Shown: piece by piece, positions 18,921 to 28,194 of the stretch
Layout of the letters: every line of letters begins with the position of its first letter
Numbering within the stretch: position 1 is the first letter of the stretch
Assembly (NCBI GenBank): GCA_043807765.1
Contig: JAZDFQ010000105.1
Location: 43,927-107,926, forward strand
DNA: 64,000 bases
Source of the DNA: Stygiobacter sp043807765
GTDB lineage: Bacteria; Bacteroidota; Ignavibacteria; Ignavibacteriales; Melioribacteraceae
Direction: 5' to 3'
Made by a program: the position numbers and the translations under genes
The notes under the pieces: generated by a model
Database searches by the model: none
Told to the model about the DNA's origin: nothing
Seen by the model: only the letters and a program-made list of their open reading frames with translations

Positions 18921-19958
18921 TTAAAATAATTTTTCTGAATTGACTCTGCATTCTTCAATTATTTTCATTAATTCCCTTGTCTCTTCAATAGAAACAAATG
19001 GTGCCATATCGAGCGAAAAATAGTCATAACATTTATCGTAATATTTTATTGGCTCAAAATTGGATATCGGAAATATTTTTTCCCGCCATGGAATATTTTG
19101 CTCATCGCAATACGATCTATCTTTTGCAGCTAAACTATTCTGGGCTTTAATTCCTTCAAATTCCTCAGTAAGATAGTATCTTACTTTCCATGAGTTCGAA
19201 GATTCATCTAAAATAATACTACCTCTCTCACCAAAAATCTGCCATTGGGGAACTGGATAAGCTGAAGCCATACTAATAGTGAGATCTAGTAAAATTCCAT
19301 TTTCAGTTTCAATTAATACCTTTGCAACGTCTTCTGCATCACCAAGACTAATAATTTTTCTGAGATAGCAAGTAATATTTTTTAATTTGGAATTAGATAG
19401 ATATAAAAGCTGATCTATAAAATGCGAACCGGAATTAGAAATTTCTCCACCACCGTATTTACGGAATGCCTGCCAATCTTCTCGGATTCTATAACGCGTC
19501 CAAGCTCGTTTAATCATGTACACCTTGCCTATTAAACCCTTCTCAATTATTTCTTTTAAGGCAACACCTTCGGCATAAGCCCTATGTGGCATATAGACCA
19601 TGAGCTTTTTGTCATATTTTTTCATTGCATCAATCATTCTATCGGTTTCTTTTAAAGATATTGACACAGGTTTATCACAAAGAACATCCACGCCATATTT
19701 AAAAGCAGTTATAGCATGATCTGCATGGAAATGAGTTGGTGAAGCCAAAACAACCAGATCAACAACTTCATTTTCAAAGAGATTTTCGCAATCAGCGTAA
19801 CCTTTAACCCCAAAATTTCTCTTAGCCTCATCCAGTCTCTCGAGTAACGGATCTACAACGGCTACAAGTTTGAATTTATCATTAGCAGTTATTTGCGGAA
19901 TGTGCATTTGCCAACCGGCACGCCCAAGACCTATAACAGCTGTTCGTAATATTTTCAT
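18921..19958 (-). CDS. Gfo/Idh/MocA family oxidoreductase
   Basis: A protein of 345 residues with an N-terminal Rossmann fold (AVIGLGRAGWQMHIPQI), the CDKPVS motif typical of the family, and a C-terminal alpha/beta domain. Members oxidise or epimerise sugars and inositols with NAD(P). The substrate is not known; its place between two sodium symporters and next to nagAB suggests one of the released sugars. It is cotranscribed with its neighbours (gaps 36 and 42 bp). Confidence 0.85.
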   Translation of the reverse strand: MKILRTAVIGLGRAGWQMHIPQITANDKFKLVAVVDPLLERLDEAKRNFGVKGYADCENLFENEVVDLVVLASPTHFHADHAITAFKYGVDVLCDKPVSISLKETDRMIDAMKKYDKKLMVYMPHRAYAEGVALKEIIEKGLIGKVYMIKRAWTRYRIREDWQAFRKYGGGEISNSGSHFIDQLLYLSNSKLKNITCYLRKIISLGDAEDVAKVLIETENGILLDLTISMASAYPVPQWQIFGERGSIILDESSNSWKVRYYLTEEFEGIKAQNSLAAKDRSYCDEQNIPWREKIFPISNFEPIKYYDKCYDYFSLDMAPFVSIEETRELMKIIEECRVNSEKLF

Positions 19959-20000
19959 TTTTATATCCAGTTAATCAAATGCAAGGAAATGTTGTTTTTC

Positions 20001-21695
20001 TTATTCATTTATTTTTTTTCTTTTGCTTAGCAAGTACAACAGTAGTGCTAATATTAAAGTGAGGGAGGCATAGATAATTACAATAGCGGCTTCATCTTTG
20101 GAATTAAAAACAAGGAATAGTAAACTAAATAATCCCATAACAGCAGTTACTTTAGATAAAAAACCAAATACAACCGATTGAATATTTCCTAAAGAGCCAA
20201 CTTCTTTTTGAACATCAATTGGGGTATTTAATTTTTTGAAAAAGTCGTCTCTGTTCTTTTTGTAAACTTCTTTTTCATTTAAAAAACGGTTAGATACATA
20301 TTCTCCACCAAACATTATAATTATACTTAACGGAATGACATACATTATGTTTTCCGGAATACCCCATCCAAGTAAAAACCATCCGATTGTTCCAAGAATT
20401 AATGCAACTACAAAATATACCAATCCTGTCCAATGAGGTGTTTTTTTTAGAAATCCAATTAAAGCCGGAGGACCATAAGCAATGCTAATTATCGAATTAA
20501 AAGTAATCATTAAAGCAAAAGTACTTTTTCCACTGATACTCATAATTATTGCAATGACGGGAACAACAATACCTATTACCAGTGTTGTTATTCTTCCGAT
20601 GAAAAGTAGTTGCTTATCATTTAGTTTTTTCTTTGTCAATTTTGGGACTACATCCATCGAAATTATTGAAGCAAAGAGATTATAAAATCCGGAAACGTTA
20701 GACATACTGGCGCTAAATATTGCTGCGATCATTATCCCGATTAAACCATGAGGTAATAACGTCATGCTTATCACAGCATAAGCACCTTCGTGAGGGTTTT
20801 GGGAATTTGGCCATACAGAGGCAATATCCGGATATAAAATCCGCGTGGCCATTGGTGGTATAAACCAAACAAATGCGCCTAATAAGAACAGAAAGAAATT
20901 AAGAAGGGATATTTTTTTTGCTGATTTTTCTGAATCAACACTGTAATAACGTTGTGCATGTGCTCTTGTATTATACCCAAAGATTACCATTGTAGTCCAT
21001 GACATGAAGAACACCCAGCTGGAATATTCGGAATGACCAATCTCTAGCATTTGAGGTGGTAAGGCAGAAATAAATCCCGAAATTCCTCCAAACTTATTGA
21101 AAACAGATAGAGTAAGAATTATTGTAAAAGGTATCAGCATCAATCCTTGAATAAAGTCTGTAATAACAACTGCCCACAAACCACCAACCAAACAATAGAT
21201 TAAAATTATTCCACCTGAAACTAGAATAATTACTTGAACCGGAATTTGTGTAGCTACAGAAACAAATTGACCCAATGCAAAAAGCCAAACAGCAACCATG
21301 AATAAATCAAAAAAGATTGTTGATAGTGCAAATGTCTGACGTGTTTTATTATCAAATCGCTGTTCTAAATACTCCATTGGTGAAGATATTCTTGATCTTC
21401 TCCATCGAACAGCAAAAAGCCAGTATCCAAAAATGAATGTCATTGCATTTCCGATGTACAGAAGGATTATTATTATTCCCTCGCTATAAGCAATACCTGA
21501 AGCCGCAGTGAAAGTCCACGCACTAAAACCAGCCATAAAGGCACTTAAACCGGAAACTAACCATGGAATTTTATTCCCACCTCTAAAAAAATCAGATGCT
21601 CCTTTATTGAATTTCATAAAATAAAATCCTACACCTAAAGAGATCAGTAGATAGACTGAAATGACTATATAATCTATTGGCAGAACTGTTTTCAT
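20001..21695 (-). CDS. Sodium:solute symporter (SSS family)
   Basis: A protein of 564 residues with about 13-14 membrane segments and the SSS family start (IDYIVISVYLLISLGVGFYF, then DFFRGGNKIPWLVSGLSAFMAG). It is the first gene of the six-gene unit controlled by the module at 21806-21873; AAGGAA lies before its ATG. It probably imports a sugar or sugar acid set free by the lyases and glycosidases of the locus. The substrate is not predictable from sequence. Confidence 0.85.
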   Translation of the reverse strand: MKTVLPIDYIVISVYLLISLGVGFYFMKFNKGASDFFRGGNKIPWLVSGLSAFMAGFSAWTFTAASGIAYSEGIIIILLYIGNAMTFIFGYWLFAVRWRRSRISSPMEYLEQRFDNKTRQTFALSTIFFDLFMVAVWLFALGQFVSVATQIPVQVIILVSGGIILIYCLVGGLWAVVITDFIQGLMLIPFTIILTLSVFNKFGGISGFISALPPQMLEIGHSEYSSWVFFMSWTTMVIFGYNTRAHAQRYYSVDSEKSAKKISLLNFFLFLLGAFVWFIPPMATRILYPDIASVWPNSQNPHEGAYAVISMTLLPHGLIGIMIAAIFSASMSNVSGFYNLFASIISMDVVPKLTKKKLNDKQLLFIGRITTLVIGIVVPVIAIIMSISGKSTFALMITFNSIISIAYGPPALIGFLKKTPHWTGLVYFVVALILGTIGWFLLGWGIPENIMYVIPLSIIIMFGGEYVSNRFLNEKEVYKKNRDDFFKKLNTPIDVQKEVGSLGNIQSVVFGFLSKVTAVMGLFSLLFLVFNSKDEAAIVIIYASLTLILALLLYLLSKRKKINE

Positions 21696-21805
21696 TTTAT
21701 TTCCTTCTTGGTGGTTTAATCAATAACAGCTAACCCATTTTTTAAATGGCGTAAATAATACGGTCTTAGCACTTTACAGATATTTTCTAACGATTCTTAT
21801 TATTG

Positions 21806-21873
21806 AAAATACCTTTAGAAGTGTTATGCTTCAAAATATTAGTTATTAACGGCAAGCTTTAGAACTGAATGGT
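21806..21873 (-). promoter_or_regulatory. LytTR-type operator plus sigma70-like promoter (site f)
   Basis: Lies in the 409-bp stretch 21696-22104. On the minus strand: ACCATTCAG (21873-21865) and GCCGTTAAT (21853-21845), 20 bp apart, then TTGAAG (21834-21829), 17 bp, TATTTT (21811-21806). It would drive the symporter-oxidoreductase-symporter-nagA-nagB-GH36 unit with a leader of about 105 nt. A further half-site-like TCCGTTGTA at 21889-21881 is 16 bp away, out of phase, and may be chance. Confidence 0.72.
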
Positions 21874-21979
21874 AAGCGATTACAACGGATCACAATTTAA
21901 TTGCGAAAATATCTTCACAAATAGACTCTTATTAATTATTTTACTGAAGTTATGCACTTGGAGATTTCTTTGTGACTGT

Positions 21980-22028
21980 TGATAAAAAAATATATGTACT
22001 TGAGCCACAAGTGTGTTATTTCTCAAGT
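21980..22028 (-). terminator. Possible intrinsic terminator of the GH36/amidohydrolase unit
   Basis: A 7-bp inverted repeat (ACTTGAG at 21998-22004, CTCAAGT at 22022-22028; loop 17) lies 77 bp past the amidohydrolase stop. In the minus direction it is followed within a few bases by a run of seven Ts. The long loop and short AT-rich stem make it a weak candidate. Confidence 0.4.
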
Positions 22029-22104
22029 TGCACTAAAGATAATTCACGAAATTCAACTAATTAGCAACTTCAGTTAATTTAACATCATTGCATTTTCTTG
22101 AATA

Positions 22105-23250
22105 TCAAAATCCTTTTTCAACACCGGGGAACCACTTAACGGCATTCTTATAAAAAATCTTTTCCAATACTTCTATTGGTAAAGCAAGTCCCCTAATTGA
22201 ATATTGCGGCTTCGGTAAAGGAATATCACCAACAATCTGATTGCCAAAAGGAATTTCTTCTTCTGTAGAGAGATATTTAAAAAACAGATTTTGTCTTAGC
22301 TCCCATCGTTCCAGCGTTTTCGCAGCTTCATCATCGAAATCTTTTTTATCCTTTTCATTTTTTTCAACTATAGTTCCCGCTCCTAAATCGGTTCCAAATA
22401 TTATTCTATCCTGGAATTGAATAAAAAAATCTCTAACTTTTTCTCTTGCTTGCCACATTAAGAATCTCATTCTTCCACCAATTTCAACAGCAAAGTTAGG
22501 GTACGTTTCCAACCTTTTTGCTATTTCATCAACATCAAATTCAAGGCTTCCAAGATGTGCCCCAACAAATCGGAGATTAGGATGCTTTGCAACAACATGG
22601 TCTCTGGCAGCCATAATATCACTATAAGAGGGCAATTCAGGTTTATCCCAAAAACTAAATTCCGGATGCTTACCCCAGTATCCTAATGGTTTACCGCTAG
22701 ATGCCGGATGATCCGGCATCCAAGCTTGTATAGGTTCTCCTATATGAGCAATTAGAGTCTTTCCTTCACTTGCAATAAAATCAAAAATTGGGTCGAACAT
22801 TGGGTCGTCTACCATAATGTACTTTGCGTTAGAATCTTGAATGCTCATTCCAATTTCTTTCCATATTTTCACACCAATTGCACCGTGGTCAAAATCATCT
22901 TTTAACTTTTTAATTACATTTTTCGTCCAATCCGGTTCATTTCTTTTGGTTAAATCAAATGTAGTGCACCAAGAGTAGTAACGGCTATTTTTTTTCGTAA
23001 TGAACCTAGCACTATCAATTTCCACTTCCATGGATTCAAGATTTAATCCACCGGTACAAAGTGTATTCACTTTCATGTTATAATCATCCAGAAACTTTCT
23101 AATAAATGCTTCATCGCTCTTTATATGTGTATGAATATCAATTTTCTTTATAGACATTAAATGATCCATTTGCGCTACAACTTGTGTATAAGAAAAGATT
23201 GTTATAAAACCAACCAATGATGCAAGGTTTTTCAAAGCTTTACTCTTCAA
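22105..23250 (-). CDS. Exported amidohydrolase-2 family TIM-barrel protein
   Basis: A protein of about 381 residues with a signal peptide and an amidohydrolase metal site: DIHTHI near the start, LIAHIGEP, FVGAHLGS and FGTDLGAG further on. The family holds hydrolases and decarboxylases (lactonases, 4-sulfomuconolactonase, carboxymuconate-type enzymes). In this context a sugar-lactone hydrolase or deacetylase is possible, but the substrate is unknown. An exported member is unusual, as most are cytoplasmic. The start is probably the TTG at 23250, with GGGAG seven bases before it; the TTG at 23256 is too close to that site. It follows the GH36-like gene by about 70 bp. Confidence 0.75.
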   Translation of the reverse strand: MKSKALKNLASLVGFITIFSYTQVVAQMDHLMSIKKIDIHTHIKSDEAFIRKFLDDYNMKVNTLCTGGLNLESMEVEIDSARFITKKNSRYYSWCTTFDLTKRNEPDWTKNVIKKLKDDFDHGAIGVKIWKEIGMSIQDSNAKYIMVDDPMFDPIFDFIASEGKTLIAHIGEPIQAWMPDHPASSGKPLGYWGKHPEFSFWDKPELPSYSDIMAARDHVVAKHPNLRFVGAHLGSLEFDVDEIAKRLETYPNFAVEIGGRMRFLMWQAREKVRDFFIQFQDRIIFGTDLGAGTIVEKNEKDKKDFDDEAAKTLERWELRQNLFFKYLSTEEEIPFGNQIVGDIPLPKPQYSIRGLALPIEVLEKIFYKNAVKWFPGVEKGF

Positions 23251-23321
23251 TTTCAATCTCCCTTTTTTGATTGCATTTCCAATATAACCTAGACTTTGTT
23301 TTCTTTCCGATTAATACTCGT

Positions 23322-25454
23322 TTATTGCTGTATTGCTTTAACTAATAGATACCCATCGAATTGAATATTTACTTTATTGCTGCCATTGATCATTCCAACA
23401 ACACTGTTTTTTTCGTAATCGATTAGCTTGTACTTTTTGCTCTTATCTAATCCTCTGAATTCAATTTCTCCATACCAGTTCTTTGCATAGAAAGCATAGT
23501 ACAGAACATTATCTTTTTGAATTACGTGAGCTTCCGGTTTATCGTAGGCAATGTCATATAAATTCAGATACTCCCCTTTGCTTAAATAATAATTATTGTA
23601 GGTCTTTATCCATTTTGAAATATATTCTTTCCTTTCCGGTGTTAGGTATGAAGGATATTTTACTCGTAAAAAATCTGCATTATCTTCTTCCCTTAGCACG
23701 AACATACTACCCGGAATTCCTCCAACCCCAATCATTGACGGATAGTTTGTTACATCAAAATGTCGTTCAACATGGTCTCCGTAGTATGCAGCGTTAGCTC
23801 CCATCAAAGCTTTTATTGTTTTTCCTCGGTGGCGTATTTGCCACGGATTATTAAAATCTGAAGACACCGGTTGGTTATAGTAAGGCATTTTATAAAATGA
23901 CGGAAACATTCCACATGGACAAACTTCGATTATTGCATTTGGTTTTAATCTGGTGCTTTCTTCATAAATAATTTTGTAAATAAAAGGCAAGGCAGAGAAT
24001 GAGTCTTCCGGGGATTTATGATTATGTGCTTCAGCATAACATTCGCTAGCAGCATTTATAAATTCTTGATCAAATTTAAACCCGTCAAATTCCCATTCTC
24101 CAATGAATTTTTTCACCATGTTTCTATAATACTCTTGTACTTCATTTAAAGCTGGACAAATAAGAGGCGTTATTTGTCTGTGCGCATATTCTGCGTTAAT
24201 TGTCTTGCCATTTTTATCTTTTATTAACCAATCCGGGTGAGCTTTTGCAAGCTGAACTCCTGCAATTCCTGTAGCCAACCATAATTTTACTTTCAATCCA
24301 TTTTCATGAAAAAACTTGACAAGGTTTTTAATATCACTTTCACCATTCGGAAAAGTATCGTCCCGGAGGGTATAGTCTCCATTGTAATAAAACCAGCCTG
24401 CATCAATTGTAACAACCTTAAACCCCAATTCTTTTGCAATAGGTATTATCTCGTATATATTTTTTAAAGAAAAATCTTCTCCAAATCCCCAACTGCACCA
24501 AATTGCTTCATAAGCATCTTCTGGCGGTTTAGGTATATTAAAACCTTTTCTCTCCATAACTTTTGCGAATGTTGCTAATCCGTTAAAATAATCCCCTTGG
24601 TGAACGCCAATAATAACCGGTATGCTCTTATAGGTATCTTTAAAAGAAATACTATCCCGTTTATATTCAATACCAATCTCTAGAAAGCCTTTCTTATCAA
24701 CTTTTGCCGGGAGAGATATTAAGATTGGTTTTTCACTTAGGCTGCCAATAAAAAAGCCGGTTTCTTTACACCAAACATCTAGTAATGGTAGTCCACCTCC
24801 GGCTTCCCCAATATCAAGTTGTTGCCCTTGGTAATTTTCGCATGAGAATTTATCTGTTACAGGTAGAACCCAATCTGGTCTCTCTTTATAGGAACCGCCT
24901 TGAAAAATCCAAAAATCGTGTCTTTTATTGTTATTATTTATTTGGGACGCATCAAGAGTAAAACTGTTATTTACTTCTTTATCTATCCAAAGTTCTGAAG
25001 TGTTGCTTATGTTTTTATACGTAGTATTTATTTGAGCAGCATTCGGAAATTCTAAATAAACATCTATACAAACCGACTTTTCTATTCTTGAGTTTAATGG
25101 TCCGTCAGCTACTCCAGTTACAATTAATCTCTTCCCATTGCCAAAAATATTATCTAATGGCACAACCTTTATTGCAGTTTCGTCAACATAAAAGTCATCA
25201 ACTGTTGTTCCGTTTACAATTAAATATTGCGGAGCTTCTCCAACAGTATTAAGATTGAGCAAAGAACCTTTTGATTTGCTGAATACTTGGAAGTGCATTT
25301 TTTTGTCACATTCAAGCTTAATGATATTATTTTCCAGGCAGTAGCGGTCTTTTGTTTTAGTAAACAAGATTTCTTTTTTTTCTGCGTTACAAGTAATTGC
25401 AAAAAAAAGAACAAGTAAGTAAACCTTATTGAATTTTAGCATTTTTGGATTCAT
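23322..25454 (-). CDS. GH36-like glycoside hydrolase, exported
   Basis: A protein of 710 residues with a signal peptide (a cysteine at residue 22 leaves a lipoprotein possible). It has an N-terminal beta-sandwich and a (beta/alpha)8 barrel: IWCSWGFGEDF, VVTIDAGWFY (~348-357), LKVKLWLATG, then FDGFKFDQ with the likely nucleophile D462. This is the GH36/GH27 clan-D pattern. The C-terminal part has a small beta domain. It differs strongly from the other GH36 enzyme (13047-15374), so the two should attack different alpha-linked sugars. It is first in its unit, only about 28 bp from the predicted -10 of site e; no clear ribosome site is seen at the ATG. Confidence 0.77.
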   Translation of the reverse strand: MNPKMLKFNKVYLLVLFFAITCNAEKKEILFTKTKDRYCLENNIIKLECDKKMHFQVFSKSKGSLLNLNTVGEAPQYLIVNGTTVDDFYVDETAIKVVPLDNIFGNGKRLIVTGVADGPLNSRIEKSVCIDVYLEFPNAAQINTTYKNISNTSELWIDKEVNNSFTLDASQINNNNKRHDFWIFQGGSYKERPDWVLPVTDKFSCENYQGQQLDIGEAGGGLPLLDVWCKETGFFIGSLSEKPILISLPAKVDKKGFLEIGIEYKRDSISFKDTYKSIPVIIGVHQGDYFNGLATFAKVMERKGFNIPKPPEDAYEAIWCSWGFGEDFSLKNIYEIIPIAKELGFKVVTIDAGWFYYNGDYTLRDDTFPNGESDIKNLVKFFHENGLKVKLWLATGIAGVQLAKAHPDWLIKDKNGKTINAEYAHRQITPLICPALNEVQEYYRNMVKKFIGEWEFDGFKFDQEFINAASECYAEAHNHKSPEDSFSALPFIYKIIYEESTRLKPNAIIEVCPCGMFPSFYKMPYYNQPVSSDFNNPWQIRHRGKTIKALMGANAAYYGDHVERHFDVTNYPSMIGVGGIPGSMFVLREEDNADFLRVKYPSYLTPERKEYISKWIKTYNNYYLSKGEYLNLYDIAYDKPEAHVIQKDNVLYYAFYAKNWYGEIEFRGLDKSKKYKLIDYEKNSVVGMINGSNKVNIQFDGYLLVKAIQQ

Positions 25455-25482
25455 TTTTTTTCGTAATGATTGATAACACTTA

Positions 25483-25550
25483 AAAATGATGTTTTACTGT
25501 GGGCTAATCAAGAGGATTGAACTGAACGGTAAATAAAGGATACGAGTGGT
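25483..25550 (-). promoter_or_regulatory. LytTR-type operator plus promoter overlapping the upstream stop codon (site e)
   Basis: On the minus strand: ACCACTCGT (25550-25542) and ACCGTTCAG (25530-25522), 20 bp apart, then TTGATT (25511-25506), 17 bp, CATTTT (25488-25483). The second repeat fits the published LytTR consensus in full. The first repeat begins on the last base of the stop codon of the isomerase gene (25550). It drives the GH36-like gene with a very short leader (about 20-25 nt). Confidence 0.7.
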
Positions 25551-26422
25551 TAGAATTTAGAGAGATTTCTTCTGGAGGAATATACTTTTATTATACTTTT
25601 AAATAAGTCATAGTCTTTTCTAAGTGAATCAATAACAATTTGCGCGGGAACTTTTAGAAATTCTAATCCTTTATCTGCCCCGCCAAGGTCATATTCTGCA
25701 TGAAGAGAAAATGGAACATCTACTTGTAATCTATTAATAGATTCAAAAAATAATTCGAAATTAACCATACCCTCACCTAAAGGCATATATTTTAATTTTT
25801 GTTTTCCGTTTTCAACAATCCATACAGCGTCTTTTATATCTATGGAATGAACATAAGGTGCAACAAGTTCTAATCCATATATCCATGAATTAGCCGATTC
25901 AATCGTTGCGTTCAAAATATCATACTGACAACCGAGCCACGGAGAATTGATTTCATTAAGCACGAGTCCAAGATCCCAAACTGGAGAGCCAAACCAAATA
26001 CCATCGTGATTTTGATAGCTCCCTTTAATATTGTATTGTTCATTCATCGCAGCTAAATCTTTCAATTGTTTCTTAATACTATTGTAATTTTGAAAAAAAT
26101 CTTTTCTTTTAGAATAATTATACCATCCCATCCTATAAGATTGTATTCCCAATTTACTAGCAGTTTTTAGAATTTTTTTTGCAGTTATGCTCTTTGCATT
26201 TTTAATATCTGTACAAAGCATTATAATTTTTAGACCGCTCTTTTCACATATTTCAACAACTTTAGGTAAATCTTCTTCCACTCGTTCTGGCAAAACATGT
26301 CCATTTTGTCTAACCGTCAGATCCACTCCATCAAAACCAATACTCTTAGCCGTTTCTGCCATTTTTTGCCAATTAAGCCAGTTCAAATGTTTTGAGAATA
26401 ATGCAAAGTGTTTTGATTTCAT
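25550..26422 (-). CDS. Sugar phosphate isomerase/epimerase family (TIM barrel)
   Basis: A cytoplasmic protein of 290 residues of the xylose-isomerase-like TIM-barrel/AP-endonuclease-2 family: GFDGVDLTVR near the start, GSYQNHDGI, QYDILNAT, VHSIDIKDA, then HAEYDLGG with the usual acidic metal ligands. Such enzymes act on keto/aldo sugars or inositol-like compounds. It is last in the unit after the TonB receptor and the T9SS beta-helix gene. The exact substrate is unknown. Confidence 0.78.
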   Translation of the reverse strand: MKSKHFALFSKHLNWLNWQKMAETAKSIGFDGVDLTVRQNGHVLPERVEEDLPKVVEICEKSGLKIIMLCTDIKNAKSITAKKILKTASKLGIQSYRMGWYNYSKRKDFFQNYNSIKKQLKDLAAMNEQYNIKGSYQNHDGIWFGSPVWDLGLVLNEINSPWLGCQYDILNATIESANSWIYGLELVAPYVHSIDIKDAVWIVENGKQKLKYMPLGEGMVNFELFFESINRLQVDVPFSLHAEYDLGGADKGLEFLKVPAQIVIDSLRKDYDLFKSIIKVYSSRRNLSKF

Positions 26423-26517
26423 CAGGTTAGTTTTTTAAAAGTGGCTATCTGTATTTGTTTTACAAATAGCCACTCATAATTAGTAGGAGGCACCACTAAC
26501 AATTAATTTATTTGATA

Positions 26518-28131
26518 CTATTTTACCAACAACATTTTTTTTGTTGATGAAAAACTTCCAGCTTTCAAAGTATAGAAATAAACACCGGTTGTGAATGAAG
26601 AACGAAGAGTGGTGAACGTAGAATTGTAAACTCCGGGTTGTTTGAATTCATTTACCAGAGTTGCAACTTCTCTTCCTAATACATCATACACTTTTAGGCT
26701 TACTTGGCTTGCCGCTTGAATCTTATAGCTAATCGTAGTTTCCGGATTGAATGGATTCGGATAGTTTTGTTCTAAACTGAACTGAACAGGAAGATCATTT
26801 TCTTTTTCAATACCAACCGGTTTCCAATCCGGGAACCATCTTCTATCTCCAACCGGACCACCATCCGAGGCACCCTTATACGCATTTGAAGTTTTTGCAT
26901 ATGCAGCATTAAAAGTTCCCATAAAGTAGCTGTAAATTTTGCGGTCGAAATCAAATAGTTTAGTAGTAAGGTTAGTAAAATTTGCTCCAGCAGGGTCTCT
27001 GTACCAATTCATTAAAGCAATTGGCAAATTAGGTTTATTAACCAATGCTAATCCATTTTCTTTGATAAATGCAGTAGTAGGGTTTGAGATTTTTCCGGTA
27101 ATATGGTCTGTTAACGGATAAGGTTCCAATAAATTATTTTTACTCCACCAATCTAGCTGTTCTTGAGTGTAGGTATAGTAGTTATTTGTAACAACAAAAC
27201 TTGTAGTTGTGTTTGGAACGCAAGAAATCATAGTCATTTTAGCTTTTCCATTTGTATCCTTTTCACCGCTGCCGTCAAATTCTGCTGTACGACCAACATC
27301 TGTCAAATCTCTTCCAAAAGTGAAAGCATCAAAAAAGAAATTGTCTTTTATAATAACTTTATCGCCAACTACACCTAATTCAAGAATACCGTTGAAAGAC
27401 ATACAATCAACAAGTGTGTTATTACTGAACTCAAAATATTTTATAGCAGCAGTTCCACTTCTATGGCGAACTACTCTATCCTGTACATTCACAATTGTAT
27501 TATTTCTGAAAATTGCTGTATCGCATGAACCACCTCTAAGATCTATTCCTTTTCCCGTACCAAAACTCGATAATTGAATAAACCCAATATTTGCTAATAT
27601 AGAATTTGTAATTTTCAATAATCTTAGGGGGCTATTTGTACGAATAATCTGACCACTAATATCAGTTAGAATACAATCGTCAATAACCAAATCGTGACCG
27701 GAAGAATTAGTGAAAAATATAGAATTAGAAACGTAAGTTGAACTTTCCTCAGGTTTACCAGTTATAACAACACCTTTAATAGATATTTTACCATCTACTT
27801 CAAAAGGTGAAAAGGGATAATTGCCGGATGCACTGTTTTGGGCTAATAAAATAATCGGTCTGGCGCCGGTACCTGCTTCTGCTTCAATTCTTATATCAAA
27901 GCCTTTGTTGTAGATATCATAGTCAATATAGTATTTTGAATCTCTCTTCAAGACATACACTCTTTCAAGATCAACCCGGGTTTTTCCATCTGCAAGAACA
28001 TCATTTAGAATAGTTGTTGTAAGCATTTGATTAACAGGTGCTATCAGTCTATGGTTGGTTTGAGCCCAACTTGAAGATAAAAACAAGAATAAAACAAGAA
28101 CACCTGTAGTATTAAGTATTCTTTTTAACAT
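26518..28131 (-). CDS. Secreted beta-helix protein (DUF4957/DUF5123-like) with T9SS sorting domain
   Basis: A protein of 537 residues: signal peptide (~1-23), a region with repeated short beta-helix turns (IDDCILTDISG, ITNSILANIG, FRNNTIVNVQ, FSNNTLVDC, IKDNFFFDAF) and a full T9SS sorting domain (NYPNPFNPETTISYKIQ ... GREVATLVN ... TGVYFYTLKAG). It resembles the DUF4957/DUF5123 proteins that occur beside pectin-type loci in Bacteroidota. No active site is recognised; a surface glycan-binding or lyase role is inferred. AGGAGG precedes the ATG. It follows the TonB receptor by 63 bp, so receptor and surface protein may act as a pair. Confidence 0.8.
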   Translation of the reverse strand: MLKRILNTTGVLVLFLFLSSSWAQTNHRLIAPVNQMLTTTILNDVLADGKTRVDLERVYVLKRDSKYYIDYDIYNKGFDIRIEAEAGTGARPIILLAQNSASGNYPFSPFEVDGKISIKGVVITGKPEESSTYVSNSIFFTNSSGHDLVIDDCILTDISGQIIRTNSPLRLLKITNSILANIGFIQLSSFGTGKGIDLRGGSCDTAIFRNNTIVNVQDRVVRHRSGTAAIKYFEFSNNTLVDCMSFNGILELGVVGDKVIIKDNFFFDAFTFGRDLTDVGRTAEFDGSGEKDTNGKAKMTMISCVPNTTTSFVVTNNYYTYTQEQLDWWSKNNLLEPYPLTDHITGKISNPTTAFIKENGLALVNKPNLPIALMNWYRDPAGANFTNLTTKLFDFDRKIYSYFMGTFNAAYAKTSNAYKGASDGGPVGDRRWFPDWKPVGIEKENDLPVQFSLEQNYPNPFNPETTISYKIQAASQVSLKVYDVLGREVATLVNEFKQPGVYNSTFTTLRSSFTTGVYFYTLKAGSFSSTKKMLLVK

Positions 28132-28194
28132 GTTACCTCCTGATTATAATGTTCGATTGTTTAAGTACAGAGAATAATTACAACAATGAATTGT

